DNA of 64,000 bases from Leptodactylus fallax (lineage: Eukaryota > Chordata > Amphibia > Anura > Leptodactylidae): assembly GCA_947044405.1 (NCBI GenBank), contig CAMRHE010000011.1:3650501-3714500 (forward strand), read 5' to 3'. Position 1 is the stretch's first letter, and the number at the start of each line of letters is the position of its first letter. A program made the position numbers and the translations under genes. The notes under the pieces were generated by a model. The model searched no databases, was not told the origin of the DNA, and saw only the letters and a list, made by a program, of their open reading frames with translations. Below are positions 24,984-37,900 of the stretch, piece by piece.

Positions 24984-27900
24984 GATGATGAAATATTATT
25001 TATTATATAGAACAGTTCTTTACGGTGTGTATATTATATATATAAAATTATGACTGTTGAATGTTTACATTTTAAGGCATTTGGTAGGAATTTCACTAGC
25101 ATGCAGTACATCCAAGTATTTAATTCTACAAATATGATGAAATTCATAACCAAATATCTTGAAACCATACACACTGTAATGAAAAGCATGAGAAGTAAAT
25201 TAGTACTGGCATATTGTATTACAGTCACATCATCACATGATATGATAAAACAGCAACAATAATTGCTTAATCGGTTTTTCCATTAGGAAAATCCCTTCTC
25301 TAAATACAGAACAACTGCATGGGAAATGAAGTATTAATAGTAAAACATATCAATGCCAAAGCCTCTAAAGTGGGAGACATTTTTTTGCTTAGGCTCTCCG
25401 CTCTGGAAAAGTATGATGTCCATATCCTCTGCTAACTCTATATTTAAAGCTTCAGTCCTGCTCATATATGTGTCTTGGGTATAAATCTGTAATTTTTAAT
25501 ATAATAATTGTTTAAATAGAAGCTCAACCCTTAGAGCTACTTTAACCCCCTAAGAGTCACATTAAAGTGAAAAAAACCCTCCCAAAAATGTCACTTATTG
25601 CAGATTTTGAATGTATGGCTCACATAAATATTGCTAGCACATAACTCTGGTGCCTTATGTACATTTTAAGCCTTTAGTGGTCTAACAAATTGTAGCTTTA
25701 AACCAGTAACATTTTATCCCTTTCTGCTTTCCTTCTTTCATAACTCTTTAAATTCTATTTCAATGTAGACCTTTTATTTTGTGGTTACATGATTGTTTGA
25801 TCAGTTTTTATTACTTTTTGTTTTTGAGAGGTGAGATGACTAGAAAATATTAATTCTGACTTCTGAATTTTAAGGTCTATGGTGCTTATCATGTAGTATT
25901 AATAACGTACTAATTTTATTTTAGGGGTCATTACGGATGTGGTAATACCAATTGTGTGGGTTTTTTTCATTATCAAGGGTCTATTTTTACTTTTTTTTCT
26001 TTAAAACTACATTAAAAAAAAAAACAAGAACACGATCATAGAGCTAGCCCCTGTGGCTCCAGAGTTTAAGCCATTTAAAGTCAACATATCCTGCTTGGGG
26101 TAAACTGTAACTAAGGGGGGGGGGGGGTTAAAGGGGTTGTCAACTTTGGATCACACTTTTCAAAGACTCATAAAAAAATAAACACAAATAAGTACACTTA
26201 CTGAAACAATAACTGTGGAAACAGTATATTATATACTTTAGACAGCTAAAGAGACTTATTTTAAAGAAGTCCTCTAGTTTAGAAACCAAATTTATTATTT
26301 ATATATTCCTATCAGGAAGTTCTAGGTTAAAATGCGGTTAAGCTACATTCACACAACCAAGGTACAAAACGGCTATGAAAAAGGGCCATTTACCACAGCC
26401 GTTTTGCATCTGAGAAGCACTGTTTCTATAGATCCCTCATAGATCTGAGTCTATTGAGGGTTCTGCCAAGACAGGTAAAAATAGGACAAAATAGGTAAAA
26501 AAAAAAAATCAGTCATGCCAATAGACTCATTCACGTGAATTAATTTTCATGCAGCCATGTGACAGGATTTTAAAAAAATGGTTGTCACATGGCTCCAAAA
26601 GTTGTCGAATATAGCTTTAGTCTTTGTTCAGAATGTTCATCTTCTGGAGAAAATGAAGAGTGGTTACAGTCAGTACCTCTACTTCTGTACTTACATTACA
26701 CAAACAACCCATTGACTTGAATAGGCACCATGCAATGCTTAATTTGTTCTGTAATGGGAAAGTGATCATTTAGTGCCAGATCCCCCTAGATTACAACTGA
26801 TTGCTAAAGAGTCCCAGCAGGGAGACAAATTGTTATCAGCTTAATGTTAATAAACCCTTCTAATAAGTAGGGACTATCCCAAAGCTTAAAACAACTTTAA
26901 ACTATTTTAAGTCAATTGTCCACACATTTCCATGTCACATGTTGTATTTTACTGTTCATTTTAAGGAGCAGTTGTGGCAATATTTGACACGTACACTTCA
27001 TTAGTAAAGTCTGCCCTAAAACTGGCAATACACATTTGATTCTTGTAAGTTGAAATGGCCGATTCATCCATTTTGGCCAAAAACCGGCTAGAAGTTTGGC
27101 ATATAAATATCTTAGACAGCTGACAGCAGATTTTAATCTGCTTGAAAGCAGACCGGCCATGCTGGAAATTTTCAGTTAGCTACTGGCCAAAAACAGCAGA
27201 CATTTCTGGCCGATCATCAGCCACCTTGTGCAGACACTGCTTATTTTTCGTTCAAGTAGTTGTTAAATGTTGATGACGGTAGGATTATTTTTACAATGAC
27301 CCCATCAATCGCACAACCACATGAAATTTAATATGTATGGCTGATATGTGTATGGTTGATGTCTCAGGTCACAGATGAAGACAGGGATTTATGGTCATGT
27401 GTTCCTTTAATGTAGTCACTGACCAACCATAAACAACAAGTTTCAGAATTGTTTTTGAACAGTGTTTTTTGGGGGGAGGAGGGGATTTTAAAATACATGT
27501 TAAAATAGATTTTCAAACATTTTTAGAGGTGTTTTTGATCTTTGCCAACTGGTGCTCATTTTTTACTAGGCATTTTTTTTTACTTCTATTGAGAAGTGCA
27601 TGAAAGAATGCCTGTAAAAAACACCATACATGAGGTATGTTGAGTTTTTACTATACATCTTTAATTAACATCTGACTGCTTTGTCTTAGATCTCAAAAAG
27701 CCGTGAAAAATGCTGCTAAAACTAAGTATCTATACTATTTCTGTGCAGCCAGAAAATTAATAGTATACTGTGCAATGATGAAAATGCAAACTAGAATCTG
27801 TACATTAAAATTTTGTTATTCCATGCAATTTGTTTTGCATGTCTGAGTAAAATATTGTACGTGGGGCCTTAGCCCTAAAGAGGAGATAGTGGTTGCACCT

Positions 27901-30900
27901 GAATGGAGTTAGTGGGCTTCTTTTGATCCAAGGATTCCCTGGACTAGTTAAAAAAATGAAAAGTCTAAACAGGTGAAAGTAGCAATCGTGTAAATCTCAG
28001 GTCTCTTTAACCCCTTTCCGTCGCAGCCATTTTTTACTGTACTAAAATGCTATATCATAACTTTACATATTTTTTTTTTCTGTTCACAGAACTATATGAG
28101 GGCTTCTGAGCCATTTTGTTATGAGTTTCGTTATTACAGTATTCACTGTGCAGCCAAAATGACACATTAGTTATATTCTATGGTCGGTACCATTACAGCA
28201 ATACCAGATTTAAAAAAATACAAAACTTTGAAACAAAGCTGTGCAAGGCACCTCTTGTTTTGTGGGACAAGTTGAACTTTTATTTATGCTTATTTGGGGA
28301 TTGTCTGAAGCTTTGATACCTCTTTATTCAATTTTTTTGAGGGAGACAAAAAAAAAGGGCGGATAGGCCATTTTGATTTTTTTTCTTCAGCTACGGAAAA
28401 CGTATTTTAATATGTTTATAACTAGGGCATTTTCTGATTTAGGGATACCTAATGTGATTAAAATAAGCATGAAAAAATGGGGCAGATTTACTAAGATAAA
28501 TGCAACAGAATTCTGGCTAAATTTGCACCAAATGTTTGGCTTACATGCTCAGCATCACATTTATTATGTGTTTTAGGTTAAGGGCCCACATAGCGAGCCT
28601 CAGCCAAAAAGCACTGCGGGATAAACTGCGGCGGAAACACATTGTGGTTTTTCCTGCAGCGCTTTTCACAGTTTTCCTCTGTGGACTTTCTGCTTCCATT
28701 ATACCTATACGGAAACCACCAGCGCTTCTGTAGGTATAATTGACATACTGCGATTTGCAAAAACACAAGCGTTTCTCAAATTGCAGCATTTCTGTTGCTG
28801 ATTATTTTCTGCAAAGTGTGGATGGGATATGCCAGAATCTCATCCACTTTTCAGGAACTGTAAAACACTGCACTGCAGTTTTTTCCTCGGTGTTTCCACT
28901 GCAGCAAAATCACAGCGTGTATGCTACGTGGGGTCCTGGCCTTAGATGCTTTTTCACCTTGGCCTACATGGAGCATGATTTACACGGAAGGGGAGGGGAG
29001 TGATGGTAAAAGGGTGGGGCTTAAAATATAACAGAGTGCATCAGAATTGTACCAACATACTGGCACAAATTTCTGTCACTTAGTAAACTAACTAATAGGT
29101 GGTATCAACTTAGACCAGACAGTCTAAGGCTAGATTCAGACAACCGAATTTCAGCTGTGTGTTGGTTGGATTTACCAGCCAGAACAGTATGCCGAAAGCC
29201 TGACTCCTAGCATTACAGATATTCTAATTTATTGAGATGCACCTGCATGGACAGAGTTCCATGGGTGAAACTCAGTTGAGTGAATCTAGCCTACAGTTTA
29301 CCAGATTTATCATTCACCAGAAGCCACTGTGATAAATCTGATGCATTTTAAAAGTAGATTAGATTAGCACCATCTAAAAATTAGACAGGATTAATAAATC
29401 TGCCCCTTTGTCCCTAGGCTTTACAGTACATATTAGAAAATTTATAATACAGTAAATGACACAGAAAATATTTTCTATACTTGAAATAAAATAAAATAAA
29501 CAAATTTCTATATGCTTTCTAGCCATGGATCTTTATATATTATATTGAAAAAGTAAAGGACAAAGGAGAAAAAGTCAGCTATATGTATACTATATGTATT
29601 CCTATTTAAATGCACACTACAGAGGCGTAGCTAGCGGGGAGTGGCTGCCCCGGGAGCACTGACTTTTTGGGGTCCACTCCGGGGCCGCCATTAATACATC
29701 CTTTATTTCTGACTGGATCGGTGTCTGCAGACACCGATCTAGTTAAAACGTATCCTGCAACTTCACAGTATTGTAAACCGCAAGTTACATGAGGCCTGTG
29801 GTTTACAAGTCCCCGAGACCACAGACGGATGTCTGCTTCTCACACAGGCGACGCGATGATGTCACAACATCGCGCCACCTACGCTCAGACACAGATGTCC
29901 TGTGCGTGGACAGGGAGGGAGCGACGGCGGTGGCTCCATTCGTCAGCATCGCATGCAGGTGAGTATGACTTTTTATTTCTTTTTTTAGCGCAGTTGTGGG
30001 TGTATCAATAGTATAAGGGGTGGTTAGGAGGGGGAATTATAACTATAAAGGGAGGTTTCATTAGGGGGCATTATGATGATGGCGGGTCATATATATAAGG
30101 GTTATTGTGGGGTATTATGAATACAAGGGGGGAGGTTATTTATATAAGGGGCCATTAGGGGGCATCATTTATATTAGGAGGTATTATGAACATAAGGGGT
30201 TGGTCATTGATATAAGGGGTCATTAGGGGTGCAGTATTTATGTCAGGGGGAGTCAGAGGCATAATATGAGGGTCAATTAATTTAATTAAAGTGGCACTTG
30301 GGCTTTATTAAGACTAAGGCCCCACGTAGCAGGCTGCAGCAAAAATGCACTGCAGGAAAAACCACAGAGGTAACATTGTGGTTTTTCCCGCAACGGTTTT
30401 CACAGAAGGTCCGCAGAGGTTTCCCCTGTGGACTTTCTGTTTTCAATACACCTATATGGAAACTGCCAGTGTTTCCATAGGTATAATTGACATGCTGCAA
30501 TTTCCAAAATGGTTTTGGAAATCGCAGTGCGTCTGCTGCACGTATTTTTCCGCAATGTGTGGATGGGATTTGCTAGAATGCCACGGTTTTTGCTGTGGGT
30601 TTTCGCCACATGGGGCCCCATCCCATCTCCACTTTGCAGTAAAATACACGCAGCGGATACGCTGCGATTTCCAAAACAGTCGCAGTTTTGAAAATCGCAG
30701 CATGTCAATTATACCTATGGAAACGCCAGCGGTTTCCCTATAGATCTAATTGAAGCAGAAAGTCCACAGAGGAAACCTCTGCAAACATTCTGTGCAAAGT
30801 GCTGCAGGAAGAACCACGATGCGTCGCCACCGCGGTTTTTCCCACATCTCTTTTTTGCTGCGGGACACCACGTGGGGCCTTAGCCTTAAGGCATTTTCCA

Positions 30901-31901
30901 GCTCATTTTTATTGATGATCTATCCTCAGAATAAATCATCAATAAGAGATAAGTGACTCCCCACTGATCAGCTGTATGAAGGGGCTATGACGTCTGGTTA
31001 TATCACACGCTGTCTGTTTATAGTGACCGTGTGATGTCATTCCAGCCTTGTCACAGACATGTATAGGACGAGGCTGTAGTTACATTACATGGCCGCTATG
31101 AAAAGATTGACACTATGTAAACAGAGAAGGTACCACGGTTCATTCAAACAGCTGATCCTCAGGGTCCCAGGTATTGGAACCCCAATAGTTTTCTTTCCCT
31201 TGTTTTTTTTTTTTTCTTTTCTTTTTAATTAGGAAACACCTGGGGCATTATTAAAAAGGGGCACTATTTAAAGGGGTGCACAGGGAAGTTATTAATTTAA
31301 AGATGCACTTGGGGGTATTATTCATTATGGGGGGTATATTATATATTTTATAATTGGGGGTAGCAGCAGGATGGGGGCTTTGTGTAGGTGAGGACAATGT
31401 GGGTCAGGTGCCTGGAAAAGTGAGGAGCCAAAGATGTCTGTGTTGCAAACTTTACAGAGACTGGAAGAAGTGGTCATGGCCGTCCAGATAAAAGAGACGG
31501 GGAATGTGATCGATTAGTCAGAGACGTCACCGGTAAGTCACTAAATGTTACTGCACTGTATTCACCTAAATCGACTGCAGAGTCCTGTGTAGAGCTGCTA
31601 TATACCACTATACGCTCACCGTATACTCATAGTATCAGTATACGAACATGTCCAAGTAGGGGGCCCACTTGGACATGTTCGCCCCCCTGTGCTGAACCCC
31701 TAGCTACGCCTCTGGCACACTATTACTTATTTTAGTAATACTTTATCATCATGCATTAGTATCTAAAATGACACAATGACAAGTTTATAAAAGAGCAGAA
31801 AACTAATATCTGCAGTTATAAGACTAAAGAGTAAAATGATGGCATTTATGTAGCTTTATTCCTTGTATATTTTTAGAAATGGAAATGTAAAATACACACA
31901 C

Positions 31902-31938
<37 letters not shown>

Positions 31939-34900
31939 TTCCCTCACCTGCAATGAATAACATTTCCATTCCATTTGTGTATGAAAATAATTATACATGA
32001 AAAGAAAACTTTATTTTTCTAGGAAGCTAAACATCATCATGTCAAGATTTGTAGTACTTTTTCATACAAAACGTGTATTTAGCCATTATCCAGTAGCTGG
32101 GGCTTTCTGCATTCCCTAGTTCAATTCTAATCAGATTTCTTAAATATTTCCAGTGAAAGAATCCTGTGTTTTCTTTCCATGACATTAATAAACAGTAAAA
32201 GGTTTTATAATGTTGAGCACTAATTGAATGTAACTTTTCAAGCTGTTAATCCGTTAATATAGATACTTATTGAATGGATTTTCTGTAAGCTCTAAAAAGC
32301 CATTTGTTCTATCTTGAAACACATTTAATAGGAGATAATTAATTTATGCAGTTGATGATCAGCCAACATTTGAAAGAATCTTGTGTTTCCCAAAATAATT
32401 TCATTCTGGAAATGCATGATGTTCATATTGATCACAAGGTCACCATTGTGTATGAGCTTCTGAACTAAGACAGCAGAATAAACATGCTTGTTGATCTTTA
32501 CTCTGCCTTAACTAAAATAGTAAGCTTTTTAAAACACATGTGCCGTTGTTATTGCAAGATTATTAACATTTTTGCTGAATAGAAAGCATTATTCTGGACC
32601 TAAAGACATTTATGGTGGATATAAATAGTAAGCTTTAGCAAGCAGGACTCTGACTATTGTTTGAACTGATGAGTAATATATTGGTCTTTATTGTCTGATT
32701 TTATCTGTAAATGTACCCTATGATTAGCAAAATGTTAATTATTTCTCTTACTTATACATTGCTAACACATTCCCCAGCGCTTTACAGACATTGTCATCAG
32801 TTGCTGCCCCAAGCAGGACTCACAATATAAATTCCCTATCAGTATGTCTTTGGAGTGTGGGAAGAAAGCAGAATACCCGGAGGAAACCCACGCAAACACA
32901 CGGATAAGAAACAAAATCCATGCAGATGTAGTTCTTGATTGGATTCAAATTTAAGACGCCAGCACTGCAAAGTGACAATGTTAGCCACTGTTTAAGATGC
33001 TACAGAATATGTTGGTGCTATATAAAATAATAAAATAAAATTAATATTATTGTTATTCTTCCCAGAATTATATATCTTGAGATTACAATTTACAGGAAAT
33101 TCTGAAAATGGTTGTCCATGAATTAAAAAAAAATAAATAAATAGGCAGAAAGCAAGGAATGTTATAGCTTCAGCGACACCACTTTAGTGGTCTCACTGGT
33201 CTTTGTTAGTGGTTCTGCAGCAATGCAAACCCGCATGTGACTGCTACTGCCAATCACTGGGATCAGCAGTGATGTCCTGGCCCTACTACTATTACTGATT
33301 GGCAGCATGTATGGATAGTTGGCACATCACCACTACAGAACTGCTAACAAAGATCAGCAGAACCACCAAAGTGGCTGCACTGGAGTGGCAGGGGAAATAT
33401 ACAGTAGGGTGAATTAGTTATAGTATTTTATCATTGTGTTTTGCATACTTTTTTAAAATGCAGGCCAATCCCAGCATTTTCATGATCCTGTATATCAGGG
33501 AATTCACTGAGCAACTAAATGTCCCCACCATTACAGACACAAAACTAGTCATGCATGCTAATGACCTATGCATTGGCTCGACTTTGCTTGGGAATCCAAA
33601 AAATTATTCAGCAGCACTGATGATTATAGCCTAAGCACGTAGATACATACAATTCCCACAACAGATGCTTTGGTATGCAAGAAAGACTTTGTGTAACTGA
33701 CCATATTACTAATCCATAAGAATAGAAAATTTGTGCATTGTGGCATAACTTATTCTGATTTTCTAGAAGCATTTCTTCTATATGAAGAAATAGTGGCTCA
33801 CACAAGCACCATATAGCAGCATATGGAGTATTCACAGGTCTGTAATACTGACCCATAGGGTCTCCATGTGGTGCCCTACGGGGTCTGTGTATAAAACAGA
33901 ACTATGTGCATGAGTCCTATTTAAAGGTACGGTAGAGCACATACTACATATAAGAATCATTTCAGTTATTTCAAAACAGAAAACAACTATGAATGTCATG
34001 GATTAAATTTATTCTATATTAATTCCACAATAAATATTCACTATTGAATATTTATTCAATAGTGACTGCTTCTATAATGATTGAGAATATTACTGACAAA
34101 TCAATTTTCCTGATCACTGAAAGCTGTGCGGCTGAGGTTGTGTGATCCATGTGGGAGAGGAAATAGAATATGACATATATATTGTGTTCATCTTTCTGCC
34201 ATGGGTGTGACTGTGTGAGTAACTGCTGTAGGACATAGGAGATAGCAAGAAATTAAATGAAAGTTACAAGACTGAATGACTTTTCATGACGTCATGAAGA
34301 TGTGATCAAGAGACAGGACTGGAACATGTCAGCATATCATAAGTAATAAAGGTATAACCACCATTTAACAATAGCAGCTACAACACGTGTAATGTACGCC
34401 AGTGTATGTCATTCCCCAACTGGCGCCTGAATAATCAAAGGCATCTTAATAATTCAGATGTACTTCCGTTTGCCAGAATGGAAGTCAACACCAGTCAGGA
34501 AACTAGCGTGAGTTATAGTCAATTTGTTGAGTCGAGGCATCCCCATTTTGGTTCACTGTGGTCTCTACTCTGCCCACTTTTGTATAAAGCAATACATCAT
34601 TGCTGCAAAAAGACCCTTGGGCCAAAGATGCACGACAACTATTCCCATTTATTTCAGTTTTATGGAATAGAATGAATAGTAAATTATTCCTGATGCATTC
34701 AGCACAGCTGTTTATGTGTTAGTGTTGTCCATGCAGCAAAGTTTTGTATTTATATATTTGTGTATGTATACTGCATGTGTATCAAGAGTAGACTATTTGG
34801 TTATAACCCCCTCATGTACCCTAGAAAGTGACCCTGATCCGTTCAGACCCTTTCACCATCAGGGAAGGGTTAAATAGAATGAAATATCTTTCTCCTATTT

Positions 34901-37900
34901 TTCTAGACAAAACCGGAGTGTGTCTAATAGACAGACGTTTCGTATAGTCAGAAAAAAATTGGTAAATAAATTTTTATAATGTTTTTATGATCATATGTTA
35001 AAAATGTCACCAGGTGTGCTATGTAGGTTGTTAGCAAAGCAATTTCCATGAACCAAAGAATTCAATAACTTACCTGCAGCTTCCCTCTTTACACCACCTC
35101 CAGATGTACAAGATGTGTTAGACAGCCCCATGGTTGAAGTGGAAATGCTTTGGTCAGTATTATATACCTCCAAAATACTACTGGATAACGGAAGCTGAAA
35201 AAAGAAAAATCCAACTCTTACATTGTGATGTGAAACAAATAATAAAATATTGTAAAATAAAATGTAAATCTATTAAATCATAGGGATCTAATATTATTGT
35301 TAACTCCTTTCACATACAGTATTTTTTCAATAAATAATGTTCAGATCAAATCTTTGTATAAGTTCATTGTTGTGTTGTGGCACTGATGGAGTACACATCC
35401 CAAACCCCAAGCATGAGCGGTACACTGGCTTAGACACATACTGTGGTTACACTGTCAGCAAAATTTGTTGAAATACCCTTTTCGCCTAAGACCCCGCATA
35501 GCGGGCCGCAGCAAGAAAGCGCTGTGGGAAAAACTGCAGCAGAAATGCATTGCGGTTTTTCCTGAAGTGCTTTTCACAGAAAGTCCGCAGAGTTTTCCTC
35601 TATGGACTTTCCACTTCATTTACACCTATATGGAAGGGAATGTAAAACACTGCAGTTGGCCTTGGCATTTCTGCCGCAGCTAAACTAAGATAGCCATGAT
35701 CAATGTGTTTTCCTGTAGATCCCAATAAATCATGTTGGACCTCGCTGACTCATAATGAGGTCTTTCAGGTTTCCCTTAGAGTTCCTGTATATTTGTTAGG
35801 ACTTTTAGTGATGCCAACTGTGCTGCTCTTGCCAGAACAAATAGCAGAACCCTTGACAAGAAGAAGACTAGTTGCATCAATTAGGTGTTATAGCTCAATA
35901 TTGTACATGAAGTAGCTACCATAAGCTATTTTGTCACCGAGTCATAAATACTTTACAGTACAATCCATGATCTCTTTTTCCTTTCTTACAACAAAACCAT
36001 AGTGTTTTAATGGACTATCTCTAAGGACATCTTTACAGAAAGATTTATTGCAGGAAATGAAGAATGAGCAATGTTTATAAATTCCTTATGAACACCTCCC
36101 CTCTCTGAATGTAATAGTGAAGAGCTGGGTTACATTACAAATTTACAAATTTTGCACAAGCTCTATCTGCATGAAAATTTGAGACTTTTTGGCATTTTTC
36201 CTCGCCTGCCCCTTTTCTAAAAAGTGGGTGGAACTTAGCAGGAAGACGCATGACTATAATTTGTACCAGAAGTTTGTATAAATTATAATGTAAATCTACA
36301 TCAGTTCATAGGTGGTGCATAGTTGGCCCCAAGATGCACCAAACTTATTAAGGGTCATGTATCTCTTAATAAATTAGGTGCATCTTATTCCAGCGGGCTT
36401 GACAATAAGACCTGTATACTAAACATTAGTCTTATTAAGTCATCTAAAATGTGTTTTCATGTTTTCATGAGAAGATAAATATTCATTAAGAAACTAGCTT
36501 CAATAAATATTCATTTCTGTATCACTTCCTTTCTGTAGGATAATTCAGGTTTACAAATTGTGTCATTATTTCTAGTAATTTTCAATCAACAGCAATTAAC
36601 CTAAATATTGTTCTTAGTTATCACACACAGAGGCCCCATATTTATCCTACTCTTGTTATATCAACCAACGGTTTTCATTGTGATTGTTACTAGTTAAATC
36701 TATGAGTTTATAATGAAATGCATTAATTACATGAATCATGTAAAAATAAACTCTTACCTTATGTTTCTAATCTGTGTTATACATTATAAGGTATCTTGAC
36801 GCTAGGGAAAGATGCTAGAGTGAGGGTTTGATATATGCAGCAAAGTGAACTTTGCTTCCTCTTGTAACTTTGTTTTCCAGCCTTTTTTCTTTTTCACTTT
36901 ACTAGGCAAATTGTCATGTTAATGTTTGCCCAGTGCAGTGTTCAGATGCCCTTGTAGAAATTGTGTGCATTCTGTCACTCTGATCGTATTTACTTCCAAC
37001 TCCCTAATACACTGTAAAAGATTCTATCTGTCAAGTGAGCTCTTCAACTATTTGCCTTTAGATCCATATTGTTACTACATATTGTTTAAGTTTGTTTTTA
37101 AGATGCTGAAACTAAGAAGGGTTTAACTATGTTACAGCCAGTAGGGGGCAGCAAAAAGCAGGCTCATAATAATGTAGAACTTTAAGAAACAAGTTGTACA
37201 ATGACTTGCATATAATGCACCTTTACACATGTGAAACATGCACACTAAAGCAGTTATCTTGGCAGCATATCTGTAAAGTAGATAGGTGCCCACTGTTGAA
37301 TGGTAGGTAGCCCACTGTAGAAGTTAAAAGAAATACTAAATATTTTTGATGTGGTATCTTCAATATAAAATATGATGGGATGGGAGCATCGCAGTCCTAT
37401 TGCTCATAAACCAATGCAGGCTGTTGCAGAAATGCAGCATTTATGCCTGTTGTGGAAACAGAGTAAAAAAAAAAAAATGTTGCATTTTATAGTTTAATCT
37501 CATTCACACTTTGTGGGGGGAAATAAGCTTCTGAAAGCTGTTTTCAAAAACGTGCATTTTTCAAAAATGTAGCATGTTAACTTTAGGTGCGGAATCACAA
37601 GCAGTTTCCCTATAGATTAAAATGGGAAGAAAAAACGCTGAGAAAAATGCAGCAAAAACAATTAAATTTTTTTTCTGTGATTTTTAGCTGTATTTTGCTA
37701 GATGGGGCTTTAGTCTCACTGTGATTTCAGATTAGGATTCATGTACAAGCTTTAGAGGTTCAGACTATACTATGGCACACCTAGGCAATTATGTTTCATG
37801 ACTGAGATTTCAACCAATCAATATATAGAACTAAAATGAGTTTTCTTAGTGAATCCTTAGTGTACTTACTGCACTCATTTCAATAAGTTGCTTGTCCAGA

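Larger units (their letters stand above)
29620..31714. mobile_element. 2.1-kb non-autonomous hAT element with 8-bp target duplication
   Basis: Ends cagaggcgtagctag and ctagctacgcctctg are perfect 15-bp inverted repeats. The flanks gcacacta at 29612-29619 and 31715-31722 are identical. No transposase frame is visible. The interior holds a degenerate tandem of 'aaggggcattagggg'-like units (30010-30270) and a nested fold-back repeat (30310-30895). It sits in TFEC intron 4. Confidence 0.93.

Noticed and set aside
30345..30743. 132-aa and neighbouring frames
   Set aside because: They are shadows of a fold-back repeat. Similar frames appear on the opposite strand in the same place.
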